In this document: positions 54,163 through 61,865 of the stretch, in pieces
How positions within the stretch are numbered: the stretch's first letter is position 1
How the letters are laid out: every line of letters starts with the position of its first letter
Assembly (NCBI RefSeq): GCF_900302455.1
Contig: NZ_ONZG01000010.1
Span: forward strand, 124,001 to 188,000
Source of the DNA: Falsiruegeria mediterranea M17
Lineage (GTDB): Bacteria; Pseudomonadota; Alphaproteobacteria; Rhodobacterales; Rhodobacteraceae
Direction of reading: 5' to 3'
DNA: 64,000 bases
The notes under the pieces: model-generated
What the model saw: the letters and a program-made list of their open reading frames with translations, nothing else
What the model was told of the DNA's origin: nothing
Database searches by the model: none
Position numbers and translations under genes: made by a program

Positions 54163-54975
54163 TTACAGAACCGACTGGCCCCAGAGGTAGACAGCGAAGA
54201 ACAGGAACAGCCATACAACGTCAACAAAGTGCCAGTACCAGGCAGCGGCCTCAAAGCCGACGTGCTGCTCGGGGGTGAAGTCACCCTTGCCAGCGCGCGC
54301 CAGGCAGACCAGCAGGAAGATGGTACCGATCAGAACGTGGAAACCGTGGAAACCGGTGGCCATGAAGAAGTTCGAGTAGAAGATGTCGTCGCCGAATTTC
54401 CAGCCTTCGTGAGCCAGCAGCTCGTAGTATTCGAACGCCTGCAGGAAGGTGAAGAAGACGCCCAGAACGATCCCGATGGCCAGACCCTGGATCAGGCCCT
54501 TGCGGTCGTTGTCGTGCGCCAGAGCGTGGTGCGCCCAGGTGACGGCGCAACCCGACAGCAGCAGAACAACGGTGTTGATCAGCGGCAGGTGGAAGGCGTC
54601 AACCACGTGGATGTCAGGCTGGACGTATTCGGTGCCGGTGTATTCCTGCATCGGATACATCGCATGTTTGAAGAACGACCAGAACCACGCGAAGAAGAAC
54701 ATGATTTCGGACATGACAAACAGGATGAAGCCATAGCGCAGGCCGATGCGAACCACTTTGGTGTGATCGCCGATACGGCTTTCCTGCACCACTTTGGACC
54801 ACCAGTCGTACATGGTGTAGAGCACCAGAACCAGGCCGCCCCAGAACATGTAGGGCGTGATGCCATGCATCCACAGCACAGCGCCGAACAGCATGATAAA
54901 GCCACCGATCGCACCCAGCAAAGGCAGGATCGATGGCGGTAGAATGTGGTAATCGTGGTTTTTAGCGTGTGCCAT
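54163..54975 (-). CDS. ctaE: Cytochrome c oxidase subunit III
   Basis: A 270-residue subunit III with seven predicted helices. [24 protein letters not shown] is the usual alphaproteobacterial start, ending with [26 protein letters not shown], the family's C-terminal signature. The ATG at 54975 has GAGG upstream and gives the family N-terminus. Subunit III stabilises the oxidase and its proton uptake; subunit I (ctaD) is not in this cluster, as usual for Rhodobacterales. Confidence 0.97.
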   Translation of the reverse strand: MAHAKNHDYHILPPSILPLLGAIGGFIMLFGAVLWMHGITPYMFWGGLVLVLYTMYDWWSKVVQESRIGDHTKVVRIGLRYGFILFVMSEIMFFFAWFWSFFKHAMYPMQEYTGTEYVQPDIHVVDAFHLPLINTVVLLLSGCAVTWAHHALAHDNDRKGLIQGLAIGIVLGVFFTFLQAFEYYELLAHEGWKFGDDIFYSNFFMATGFHGFHVLIGTIFLLVCLARAGKGDFTPEQHVGFEAAAWYWHFVDVVWLFLFFAVYLWGQSVL

Positions 54976-54998
54976 TTCAGTGTCCCTCACCTAGCGGC

Positions 54999-55574
54999 TT
55001 AGTTCGTTTGATTGTCTGCTTTTGTATCAAGGGCGGCATAGCCCTCGGGCAGATCAATTTCGTGGAATGTATACGACAGCGTGATCGTATGCACATATTT
55101 GCCCTCTCGATCCTCGACAATCTCGGGATCGACAAAGAAGGTCACGGGCATTTGCACCCGTTCACCCGGTTGCAGCACCTGCTCCTCGAAGCAGAAGCAC
55201 TGAATCTTGTCAAAATATCCACCGGCAGCATAGGGCGTCACATTGTAGGACGCCTGCCCGGCCACGGGGCGGTCGGTGGGGTTGTAGGCCTCGTAAAACG
55301 CGAGCCCGGTCTCGCCGATGCGCACCTCCATGGTGCGTTCAACCGGCTTGAACTCCCACGGCATGTCGCGGTCTTTTGAGGCGTCGAAACGCACCTTGAT
55401 GGTTTTGTCCAGGATGGTGTCCGAGCCGGTTTCGGCCACGCCGGTGACACCGCCAAAACCGGTGACCCGGCAGAACCAGTCGTAGAACGGCACCGACGCC
55501 CAAGCCAGGCCGCCCATCAGGATAACCACGCCGACGGTCTGCATCACCGTTTTCTGGGGACCGCTCATCGCCAT
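54999..55574 (-). CDS. ctaG: Cytochrome c oxidase assembly protein CtaG/Cox11
   Basis: A 191-residue Cox11 protein: an N-terminal membrane helix (VMQTVGVVILMGGLAWASVPFYDWFCRVTGFGG) and a periplasmic copper-binding domain whose CFCFEEQ carries the two copper-ligand cysteines. It delivers CuB to subunit I. Its ATG overlaps the stop of the preceding 54-residue gene (TGATG). Confidence 0.97.
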   Translation of the reverse strand: MAMSGPQKTVMQTVGVVILMGGLAWASVPFYDWFCRVTGFGGVTGVAETGSDTILDKTIKVRFDASKDRDMPWEFKPVERTMEVRIGETGLAFYEAYNPTDRPVAGQASYNVTPYAAGGYFDKIQCFCFEEQVLQPGERVQMPVTFFVDPEIVEDREGKYVHTITLSYTFHEIDLPEGYAALDTKADNQTN

Positions 55575-55738
55575 CAGTTCTGCACCTCGGTGTTGGGGAC
55601 CATCTGGAAATCGCCGCGCGAGACCTTGACGATGGTCAGGCTGAACACGATCACGATGAAGGCAGCCAGCGTGAGGCCCACGCCCAGGTTACGGCCAAAG
55701 CGGCGGCCGTGCAGTTCATGCTCTTTGCGCAGGCTCAT
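55574..55738 (-). CDS. Small membrane protein of the ctaB-ctaG junction
   Basis: A 54-residue protein with a basic, histidine-containing N-terminus (MSLRKEHELHGRRFGRNLG) and one membrane helix (VGLTLAAFIVIVFSLTIVKV). It overlaps ctaB at its start (ATGA) and ctaG at its end (TGATG), so it is held in a strict translational chain. A short open frame at this place is common in alphaproteobacterial cta clusters; a role in oxidase assembly is inferred from position only. Confidence 0.85.
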   Translation of the reverse strand: MSLRKEHELHGRRFGRNLGVGLTLAAFIVIVFSLTIVKVSRGDFQMVPNTEVQN

Positions 55739-56694
55739 GACCAGCCTCCCAGACCATAGGGTTTCAGGACGGCCTCGGCCAAGATCGCACCAAAGTGCAG
55801 GAACAGGTAAAGCAGAGACAGTTTGAAGAAGCTGCGCTCGACCTTGAAATTGTCGGCCTCGGAGTCGTCCTCGTTGCGGCGCGAGATCTTCCAGGCGCCG
55901 TGAAGGAACATGACATTCAGGACCGCCGCGACCACAAGGTAGGTCGGACCACCGATGTCCGAAAACGCCGTGCCAACGGCCAGCAAGGCCAGCAGGATGG
56001 TGTAGACCAGGATGTGTACCCGGGTAGAGCGGCGACCGTGGGTCACGGTCAGCATCGGCACGCCTGCGTCGTCATAGTCCGAGCGCATGAACAGCGCCAG
56101 CGCCCAGAAATGCGGCGGGGTCCACATGAAGGTCAGGGCAAACATCAGCCAGGGCTCGACCGACATGGTACCAGTCGCCGCGATCCAGCCGATCACGGGC
56201 GGGAATGCACCCGCCGCGCCGCCGATCACGATGTTCTGCGGCGTCGAACGCTTGAGCCACATCGTGTAGATGACGACGTAAAAGAAGATGGTGAAGGCCA
56301 GGAACAAACCGGCAAACACATTTGCAGCCAGGGCCAGCATGACCACCGACAGGCCCGACAGCGCCAGACCAAGGCTCAGCGCCTCGCCTTCCTGCACTTT
56401 GCCCGACGGGATCGGGCGGCCCTTGGTGCGTTTCATCACGCGGTCGATGTCCGCATCCCACCACATGTTCAGCGCGCCGGATGCGCCGCCGCCAATGGCA
56501 ATGAACAGGATGGCGCAGAAGCCGATGACCGGGTGCACCGATACGGGTGCCGCCACCAGGCCAACAAAGGCCGTGAACACGACCAGAGACATCACGCGCG
56601 GCTTGAGCAGCGAGAAGTAATCGCCAAAGCTGGCCTCGTCCTCATAAGCCTTTGACTGGCTCTGTGTGCTGGCGTTGATGCTTGCGTCGGTCAT
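55735..56694 (-). CDS. ctaB: Protoheme IX farnesyltransferase (heme O synthase)
   Basis: A 319-residue UbiA-family prenyltransferase with about nine helices. The first Asp-rich motif is NMWWDADIDRVMKRTKGRPIPSGK and the second lies in RSDYDDAGVPMLTVTHG. It farnesylates heme B to heme O on the way to heme A. Downstream of ctaC and translationally linked to the small ctaB-ctaG junction gene. Confidence 0.97.
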   Translation of the reverse strand: MTDASINASTQSQSKAYEDEASFGDYFSLLKPRVMSLVVFTAFVGLVAAPVSVHPVIGFCAILFIAIGGGASGALNMWWDADIDRVMKRTKGRPIPSGKVQEGEALSLGLALSGLSVVMLALAANVFAGLFLAFTIFFYVVIYTMWLKRSTPQNIVIGGAAGAFPPVIGWIAATGTMSVEPWLMFALTFMWTPPHFWALALFMRSDYDDAGVPMLTVTHGRRSTRVHILVYTILLALLAVGTAFSDIGGPTYLVVAAVLNVMFLHGAWKISRRNEDDSEADNFKVERSFFKLSLLYLFLHFGAILAEAVLKPYGLGGWS

Positions 56695-56760
56695 CTTGGG
56701 TCCTTCGGGGGCGAAAAATGCGCCGCGTGGCGCACCTTACTTGTCACGTTCGGGTGCGTC

Positions 56761-56781
56761 GGGGTGTGTCACCCACACCCC
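56761..56781. terminator. Hairpin between ctaC and ctaB
   Basis: GGGGTGTG-N5-CACACCCC, a perfect 8-bp stem 8 bases beyond the ctaC stop. Without a U tract it more likely attenuates transcription or protects the ctaC message than stops all transcription. Confidence 0.5.
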
Positions 56782-56788
56782 ATCCGAC

Positions 56789-57625
56789 TTAGTTCGAGGC
56801 GACCTGATAGGCCTGCGGAACGCCCGCATACTCTTCGATCGCGCCTTTCAGCCATTCGTCATAGGCCTCTTGGCTGACGACTTTGACGGTGATCGGCATA
56901 TAGGCGTGGTCTTTGCCGCAGAGTTCCGAACACTGACCGAAATAGATGCCTTCTTTGTCGGCATTGAACCACAGTTCGGCCAGACGACCGGGAACCGCGT
57001 CCTGTTTCACGCCAAACGCCGGGATCGTCCACGAGTGGATCACGTCCGCACCGGTCACCTGCATCACGATGGTCTTGCCAACGGGCACGACAACGGCGGT
57101 GTCGGTGGCCAGCAGGTATTCATCCTGGCTGTAACCGGCAGCTTCCAGACCTTCGCGGCCCAGCATGAAGCTCTCAAAACCGAACTCGTGATCGACATAC
57201 TCATAACCCCAGTACCACTGGTAGCCTGTCACCTTGATGGTGATGTCACCTTCGGGGATTTCCTGCTGGTTGAACAGCACCGGCAGGCTGAACGCGCCAA
57301 TGAAGACCAGAATCAAGATCGGACCAACCGTCCACAGAATCTCGATCGGGGTGTTGTGGGTGAACGACGAGGGGTTCGGGTTGGCGCGACGGTTGAAGCG
57401 CAGGATCACGTAGAGGATCAGACCCGCCACAAACACACAGATCACTGTGATGATGATCAGAAGAAGGTTGTCCAGGCTGTGAAGCTCAGAAGCCAGACCG
57501 GTTGCTGCGGGCTGAAAGCCCATGGCGCCGTCGACTGGCTTGCCGATGATTTCCAGATCTTGCGCCGCGGCGGGCAGGCTGAGAAGTGTGGCAAACAGCC
57601 CCGTAAGCGTGAAAAGGTTTTTCAT
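56789..57625 (-). CDS. ctaC: Cytochrome c oxidase subunit II
   Basis: A 278-residue subunit II: signal peptide ([18 protein letters not shown]), two membrane helices (about 50-70 and 95-115) and a cupredoxin domain with the CuA site [12 protein letters not shown] plus the upstream His of [23 protein letters not shown] is the aromatic electron-entry patch. The ATG at 57625 has AGGA upstream; the longer frame adds a non-signal extension. First gene of the cluster. Confidence 0.97.
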   Translation of the reverse strand: MKNLFTLTGLFATLLSLPAAAQDLEIIGKPVDGAMGFQPAATGLASELHSLDNLLLIIITVICVFVAGLILYVILRFNRRANPNPSSFTHNTPIEILWTVGPILILVFIGAFSLPVLFNQQEIPEGDITIKVTGYQWYWGYEYVDHEFGFESFMLGREGLEAAGYSQDEYLLATDTAVVVPVGKTIVMQVTGADVIHSWTIPAFGVKQDAVPGRLAELWFNADKEGIYFGQCSELCGKDHAYMPITVKVVSQEAYDEWLKGAIEEYAGVPQAYQVASN

Positions 57626-57801
57626 TTCGTGTCCTGATCGTTTGATCTTTTTGTCCCTGACGGGGCACGGTGAATCAAAACGCACCGGTCCCATTGTCTT
57701 TGTCGACGCTAAAAATCATATTCCGGGTGGCAGATAAAGCAAAATGCTTGCGTCAAACAGACGCTATTTTTGATCTGGATCAAATGAACGAGGCCCCGCC
57801 C

Positions 57802-59223
57802 ATGTCCCAGGACACCTTTCGACCTTTTGAAACCGTTCTTCCCATGGATGACGCCCTGTCTGTCCTGCAAGGGGCAACCGATGGGGCCGACGACGGAGAA
57901 GTCTTTGTCGAGCGGCGCAAATCCGAATCTCTCGTGTTTGATGACGGGCGGCTGCGGTCGGCGTCTTATGATGCTTCCGAAGGGTTCGGGTTGCGCGCTG
58001 TGCAGGGTGACGTGACCGGCTATGCCCACTCGACCGAGGTGTCGATCGCGGCGATGAAGCGCGCCGCAGAGACCGCGCGCCTTGCGGTTGGGGCTGGGGG
58101 TGGCACCCTGGCCGAGGCCCCTGCCCGCACCAACACGCATCTCTATACGGACGCAGATCCGATCGAATCCGCCTCATTTCCGGTCAAGATCGAGACGCTG
58201 CGCGAGATCGACGCCTTTGCCCGCGATCTGGATTCGCGGGTGGTTCAGGTCTCGGCCTCGTTGGGGGCATCCCTGCAAGAGGTCGAGATCCTGCGCCCCG
58301 ATGGGGTGCATGTGCGCGATGTGCGTCCGATGACCCGCGTGAATGTGTCCGTGATCGTGGAACAAAACGGCCGCCGTGAATCTGGCAGTGCTGGCGGTGG
58401 CGGTCGTGTGGGCCTGGACGGGTTGATTGATCCGGTGGATTGGCAGGCCAAAGCGCGCGAAGCATTGCGGGTCGCCCTGGTGAACCTTGAGGCCGTGCCC
58501 GCCCCTGCGGGTGTGATGGAGGTGGCGCTTGGCCCCGGTTGGCCCGGCATCCTACTGCACGAAGCCATCGGTCACGGGCTTGAGGGGGATTTCAACCGCA
58601 AGGGCAGCTCGGCTTTTGCAGGACTGATGGGACAGCAGGTGGCCGCCAAGGGTGTGACCGTTCTGGACGATGGCACCATCCCGGACAGGCGCGGGTCGAT
58701 CACCGTGGATGACGAAGGCACGCCGTCGCACAAGACCACGCTGATCGAGGACGGCATTCTGGTTGGCTATATGCAGGACCGGCAGAACGCGCGACTGATG
58801 GGGGTGGACCCCACAGGCAACGGGCGGCGGCAGAGCTATGCGCACAAGCCGATGCCGCGGATGACCAATACATATATGTTAGGCGGCGATGCAGACCCAG
58901 CCGATCTGGTGGCGCAGATCAAGGATGGCATCTGGGCCGTGGGCTTTGGCGGCGGTCAAGTGGACATCACCAACGGCAAGTTTGTCTTCTCCTGCACCGA
59001 AGCCTACCGGGTTGAGAATGGCAAGATCGGCGCACCTGTGAAGGGTGCGACCCTGATCGGGGATGGCGCCTCGGCCCTTAAGCGTATCCGGGGCTTGGGC
59101 AACGACATGGCGCTGGACCCCGGCATGGGCAACTGCGGCAAGGACGGCCAATGGGTGCCTGTTGGCGTGGGCCAGCCCACCGTTTTGATGGACGGGCTGA
59201 CCGTGGGCGGCTCTGCGGCCTGA
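57802..59223 (+). CDS. tldD: TldD family metalloprotease
   Basis: A 473-residue TldD protein. The metal site HExxxH is LLHEAIGHGLEGDF (His253, Glu254, His258), with the downstream Cys of FVFSCTEAYRV also conserved. With TldE, TldD unwinds and degrades peptides and matures microcin B17; the partner tldE/pmbA is not in this window. The ATG at 57802 (GAGG upstream) is chosen over starts further upstream, which lie in the ctaC promoter region. Confidence 0.96.
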   Translation: MSQDTFRPFETVLPMDDALSVLQGATDGADDGEVFVERRKSESLVFDDGRLRSASYDASEGFGLRAVQGDVTGYAHSTEVSIAAMKRAAETARLAVGAGGGTLAEAPARTNTHLYTDADPIESASFPVKIETLREIDAFARDLDSRVVQVSASLGASLQEVEILRPDGVHVRDVRPMTRVNVSVIVEQNGRRESGSAGGGGRVGLDGLIDPVDWQAKAREALRVALVNLEAVPAPAGVMEVALGPGWPGILLHEAIGHGLEGDFNRKGSSAFAGLMGQQVAAKGVTVLDDGTIPDRRGSITVDDEGTPSHKTTLIEDGILVGYMQDRQNARLMGVDPTGNGRRQSYAHKPMPRMTNTYMLGGDADPADLVAQIKDGIWAVGFGGGQVDITNGKFVFSCTEAYRVENGKIGAPVKGATLIGDGASALKRIRGLGNDMALDPGMGNCGKDGQWVPVGVGQPTVLMDGLTVGGSAA

Positions 59224-59225
59224 CC

Positions 59226-59633
59226 CTAAGCCGCGCGCATGTTGGATGCCGGTTCCGGCATCAGGAACACATTGCGCGCGGTATCCGAGGTTAGACGTGC
59301 CGTGTCGTACCACTGTGCCAGAACGTCCTTGCACATCAGATCGGGGTTCGCAGAGACGAACCCGGCAAATCCGCCGTTGTGTGATTGGGCCTGTCGTTCG
59401 GCAATCAGGCTCATGAACGCGTAAGTTATCGTCAGGTTGAACTTCTGCGGCGCCCCAGCGGCGGCGGCCAGGGTACGGATTCCTTTAGCATAGATCGCCG
59501 CCGCATCAATGAAATCGTATTTCTGCAGCAGTTCATAAGCGACCTGCACGTGCTCGGCGTGCCGAAACTGCGTGTTGTCGATCTCATGCGCTTCAAACGC
59601 CTGCGTGAGGTCCGAGGTTTGGGTGTGGGTCAT
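59226..59633 (-). CDS. Hypothetical protein, RHH-linked
   Basis: A 135-residue soluble protein rich in helices. The segment FRHAEHVQVAYELLQKYDFIDAAAIYAKGIRTLAAAAG is the most conserved-looking part. No domain was recognised. Its ATG overlaps the stop of the upstream RHH-like gene (ATGA), so the two are one translational unit. Confidence 0.75.
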   Translation of the reverse strand: MTHTQTSDLTQAFEAHEIDNTQFRHAEHVQVAYELLQKYDFIDAAAIYAKGIRTLAAAAGAPQKFNLTITYAFMSLIAERQAQSHNGGFAGFVSANPDLMCKDVLAQWYDTARLTSDTARNVFLMPEPASNMRAA

Positions 59634-59881
59634 GTGTCCTCCTCTTTGAACATGTGACTGTCAGCAGCCGTCCAATCCAGGTCATAGACGCTCTTGAGCT
59701 TTTCGATTTTCTCAAGCGTCTCTGCTGAGAAAGGTGGTTTCCCCTCAAAACTGTGCAGCGCCATGCCCTCGATCATGTCACCCAACGACATGTCGAGGTG
59801 CTCGGCGAGCGCCTTGAGGACTTTCAACAACCGTTTTTCGATGCGTATGCCGGTTTGAACGCGTTCTGGCTTTTGGATCAT
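59630..59881 (-). CDS. Small RHH-like DNA-binding candidate
   Basis: An 83-residue protein whose centre VQTGIRIEKRLLKVLKALAEHLDMSLGDMIEGMALHSFEG fits a ribbon-helix-helix/CopG pattern: a strand then two helices. It is followed by a short acidic tail. A 10-bp palindrome lies 7 bases upstream of its start, suited to autoregulation. Paired with the 135-residue gene it resembles a toxin-antitoxin layout, but the partner has no recognisable toxin motif. Confidence 0.65.
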   Translation of the reverse strand: MIQKPERVQTGIRIEKRLLKVLKALAEHLDMSLGDMIEGMALHSFEGKPPFSAETLEKIEKLKSVYDLDWTAADSHMFKEEDT

Positions 59882-59887
59882 ATGTGT

Positions 59888-59897
59888 TACCTAGGTA
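59888..59897. promoter_or_regulatory. Palindrome upstream of the RHH-like operon
   Basis: TACCTAGGTA, a perfect 10-bp palindrome 7-16 bases upstream of the RHH-like start codon; candidate autoregulatory operator. Confidence 0.5.
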
Positions 59898-60018
59898 CAT
59901 TGGTATTATGAGTCAATACGTGAATGCAGTAACCCGTTTCGCCGCGGCGAATCGCAGGGAGAGACCGTGTTGACCGGGCACATGCGTGCAAACCCCACCA
60001 CAACGGAAGATTTTCCTA

Positions 60019-60084
60019 AGTAATTTCAATTACTAACCATGGGCGCGCCCAAAACACGTGAAAGAAACGGAATAAATTTTATTC
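60019..60084. promoter_or_regulatory. AT-rich palindromes in the dprA promoter region
   Basis: AGTAATT-TC-AATTACT (60019-60034) and GAATAAA-T-TTTATTC (60070-60084), both with perfect 7-bp arms, 60-130 bases upstream of dprA. Near them is CTAACCAT (60033-60040), one base off the CtrA half-site TTAACCAT, and GTTAAC. In Rhodobacter capsulatus dprA is controlled by CtrA; whether that holds here is not shown. Confidence 0.4.
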
Positions 60085-60146
60085 GATTCACCGCGCGTTA
60101 ACCTCCTCGCCTGTAAACCTTTAGTTGCAACAAGGCGGAGCACAGG

Positions 60147-61292
60147 ATGACCGAGGAACAGCATTCTTCCTATCACCCCCCACTCCCACCCACCACGGAA
60201 GAGGATCGGTTTTCGTGGCTCCGTCTTTTGCGCTCGCGACGGGTCGGGCCGACAACGTTTCGGCGACTTCTGAGCGAACATGGCACAGCGCAGAATGCGC
60301 TTGCCGCGTTGCCCGAAGTGGCGCGCGCAGCCGGTGAAAAGGACTATGAAATCTGTCCGACCGGTGTCATTGAAGCAGAGCTCAAGGTCGCAAAGGCTGC
60401 CAAAGCGCAGCTTTTGTGCCTGGGCGATGTTTTGTATCCCAAGTTTCTGGCCGACATCTCGGACGCGCCGCCCCTGTTGTGGGCGATTGGCGACACGTCC
60501 CTGCTGAACCGATCGATGATCGCGATGGTCGGCGCCCGCAATTGCAGTTCGTTGGGGGCCCGCATGGCCCGCGCCCTGGCGCATGATCTGGGGGCCAAGG
60601 ACAATGTCATCGTGTCGGGGCTGGCACGTGGCATTGATACAGCGGCGCATTTGGCGTCGCTGAAAACCGGCACCGTGGCCGTCATGGCGGGCGGCGTCGA
60701 CGTTGTTTACCCATCCGAGAATGCAGGCTTGGCCAATGACATTGCGCATCAAGGGCTGCGGGTGTCCGAGCAACCGATGGGCATGCGCCTGCAGGCGCGG
60801 CATTTTCCACGTCGCAATCGGATCATCTCGGGCATGTCTCAGGCCGTTGTCGTGGTCGAGGCCGCCGCCAAATCCGGCAGTCTCATAACTGCGCGCGACG
60901 CGCTGGATCAGGGGCGCGAGGTTCTGGCGGTGCCGGGGCACCCCTTTGATGCACGCGCTGCGGGCTGTAACATGTTGATCCGCGACGGGGCGCAGCTTGT
61001 GCGCAACGCTGATGACGTGATTGCCGCATTGCCGATGCAGGAACCCGAGCAATTGGCTCTGGATCAGGTCCTGCAAGAGGCCCCGCGCCCTGCTCCAAAA
61101 CGCAGCTTGCAGGAGACCGCGCAACTGCACACCCAGATATTGAACCGGTTGGGCCCCTCGCCTGTGGCCGAGGATCAGTTGATCCGGGACCTGCAGGCCT
61201 CGGCCGGAGACGTCGGCCCAGCGCTCGTGGATCTGGAGCTTGATGGCAAGATCAACCGACAGGCAGGTGGATTGCTGTCATTGGCGCACTGA
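60147..61292 (+). CDS. dprA: DNA-processing protein DprA
   Basis: A 381-residue DprA/Smf. An N-terminal SAM-like region (RLLRSRRVGPTTFRRLLSEHGTAQNALAAL) is followed by the Rossmann-like DNA-binding core (MIAMVGARNCSSLGARMARALAHDLG, VSGLARGIDTAAHLASL, GGVDVVYPSEN) and a C-terminal winged helix (about 325-380). It loads RecA on single-stranded DNA during transformation and, in Rhodobacterales, is required for receiving gene-transfer-agent DNA. It lies 573 bases before topA, a common order. Confidence 0.96.
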   Translation: MTEEQHSSYHPPLPPTTEEDRFSWLRLLRSRRVGPTTFRRLLSEHGTAQNALAALPEVARAAGEKDYEICPTGVIEAELKVAKAAKAQLLCLGDVLYPKFLADISDAPPLLWAIGDTSLLNRSMIAMVGARNCSSLGARMARALAHDLGAKDNVIVSGLARGIDTAAHLASLKTGTVAVMAGGVDVVYPSENAGLANDIAHQGLRVSEQPMGMRLQARHFPRRNRIISGMSQAVVVVEAAAKSGSLITARDALDQGREVLAVPGHPFDARAAGCNMLIRDGAQLVRNADDVIAALPMQEPEQLALDQVLQEAPRPAPKRSLQETAQLHTQILNRLGPSPVAEDQLIRDLQASAGDVGPALVDLELDGKINRQAGGLLSLAH

Positions 61293-61295
61293 CGG

Positions 61296-61733
61296 TTACA
61301 GTCCCTGACAGACCTCTGGCGTCACTGGGCGCCAGATCGCGCAATAGTCCGGCGCCGCCCACCAAACGTCTGTCGCCCCCATTGACCATTGCACAGCGAC
61401 CCAGACGGTGCCGGATTTCTGGTAGAGCACGTGAAATCGCAAACCATCGAGTTCTTCGTAACTCAGCGCGCCCCGCTGATAGGCCGGTGTGGAAAACAGG
61501 TCGATCGCCGCGCCACCCGGTCTTTGCGGCGATAGCGACCAGTAGGCGACATCGCCTTCGGCCCGCAGTTCGTTCACCACAAATTGCACCGGTGCGCCCA
61601 ACTGCCATTCGACCAGCGGGCGCACGGCACTCATCAAATCGCTGCGGGTTTGACTGCCGCGTGCGGGTTCCGTCCAGGCCTGAGCTGACGCCGCCAGCAG
61701 TGCCCATATCACAGCTGCCCAAACCGTACGCAT
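61296..61733 (-). CDS. Secreted hypothetical protein
   Basis: A 145-residue protein with a signal peptide (VWAAVIWALLAASAQA, cleavage near residue 18) and two C-terminal cysteines (DYCAIWRPVTPEVCQGL) that may pair. Tryptophan-rich beta segments dominate. No family was recognised. The ATG at 61733 has AGGGGG upstream; the longer frame is not a signal sequence. Divergent from topA. Confidence 0.75.
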   Translation of the reverse strand: MRTVWAAVIWALLAASAQAWTEPARGSQTRSDLMSAVRPLVEWQLGAPVQFVVNELRAEGDVAYWSLSPQRPGGAAIDLFSTPAYQRGALSYEELDGLRFHVLYQKSGTVWVAVQWSMGATDVWWAAPDYCAIWRPVTPEVCQGL

Positions 61734-61865
61734 CCCTACCCCCTGTATCCAAAACGCTTCGTCAATCCTGCGCCGAAACGGCACGGATTGACAATCGGCC
61801 CTTGCACCCCACATCTTGCCCGGCCATAGAACGCGCCGTATCCGCTTAATGAGGTTTGCCCCTAA

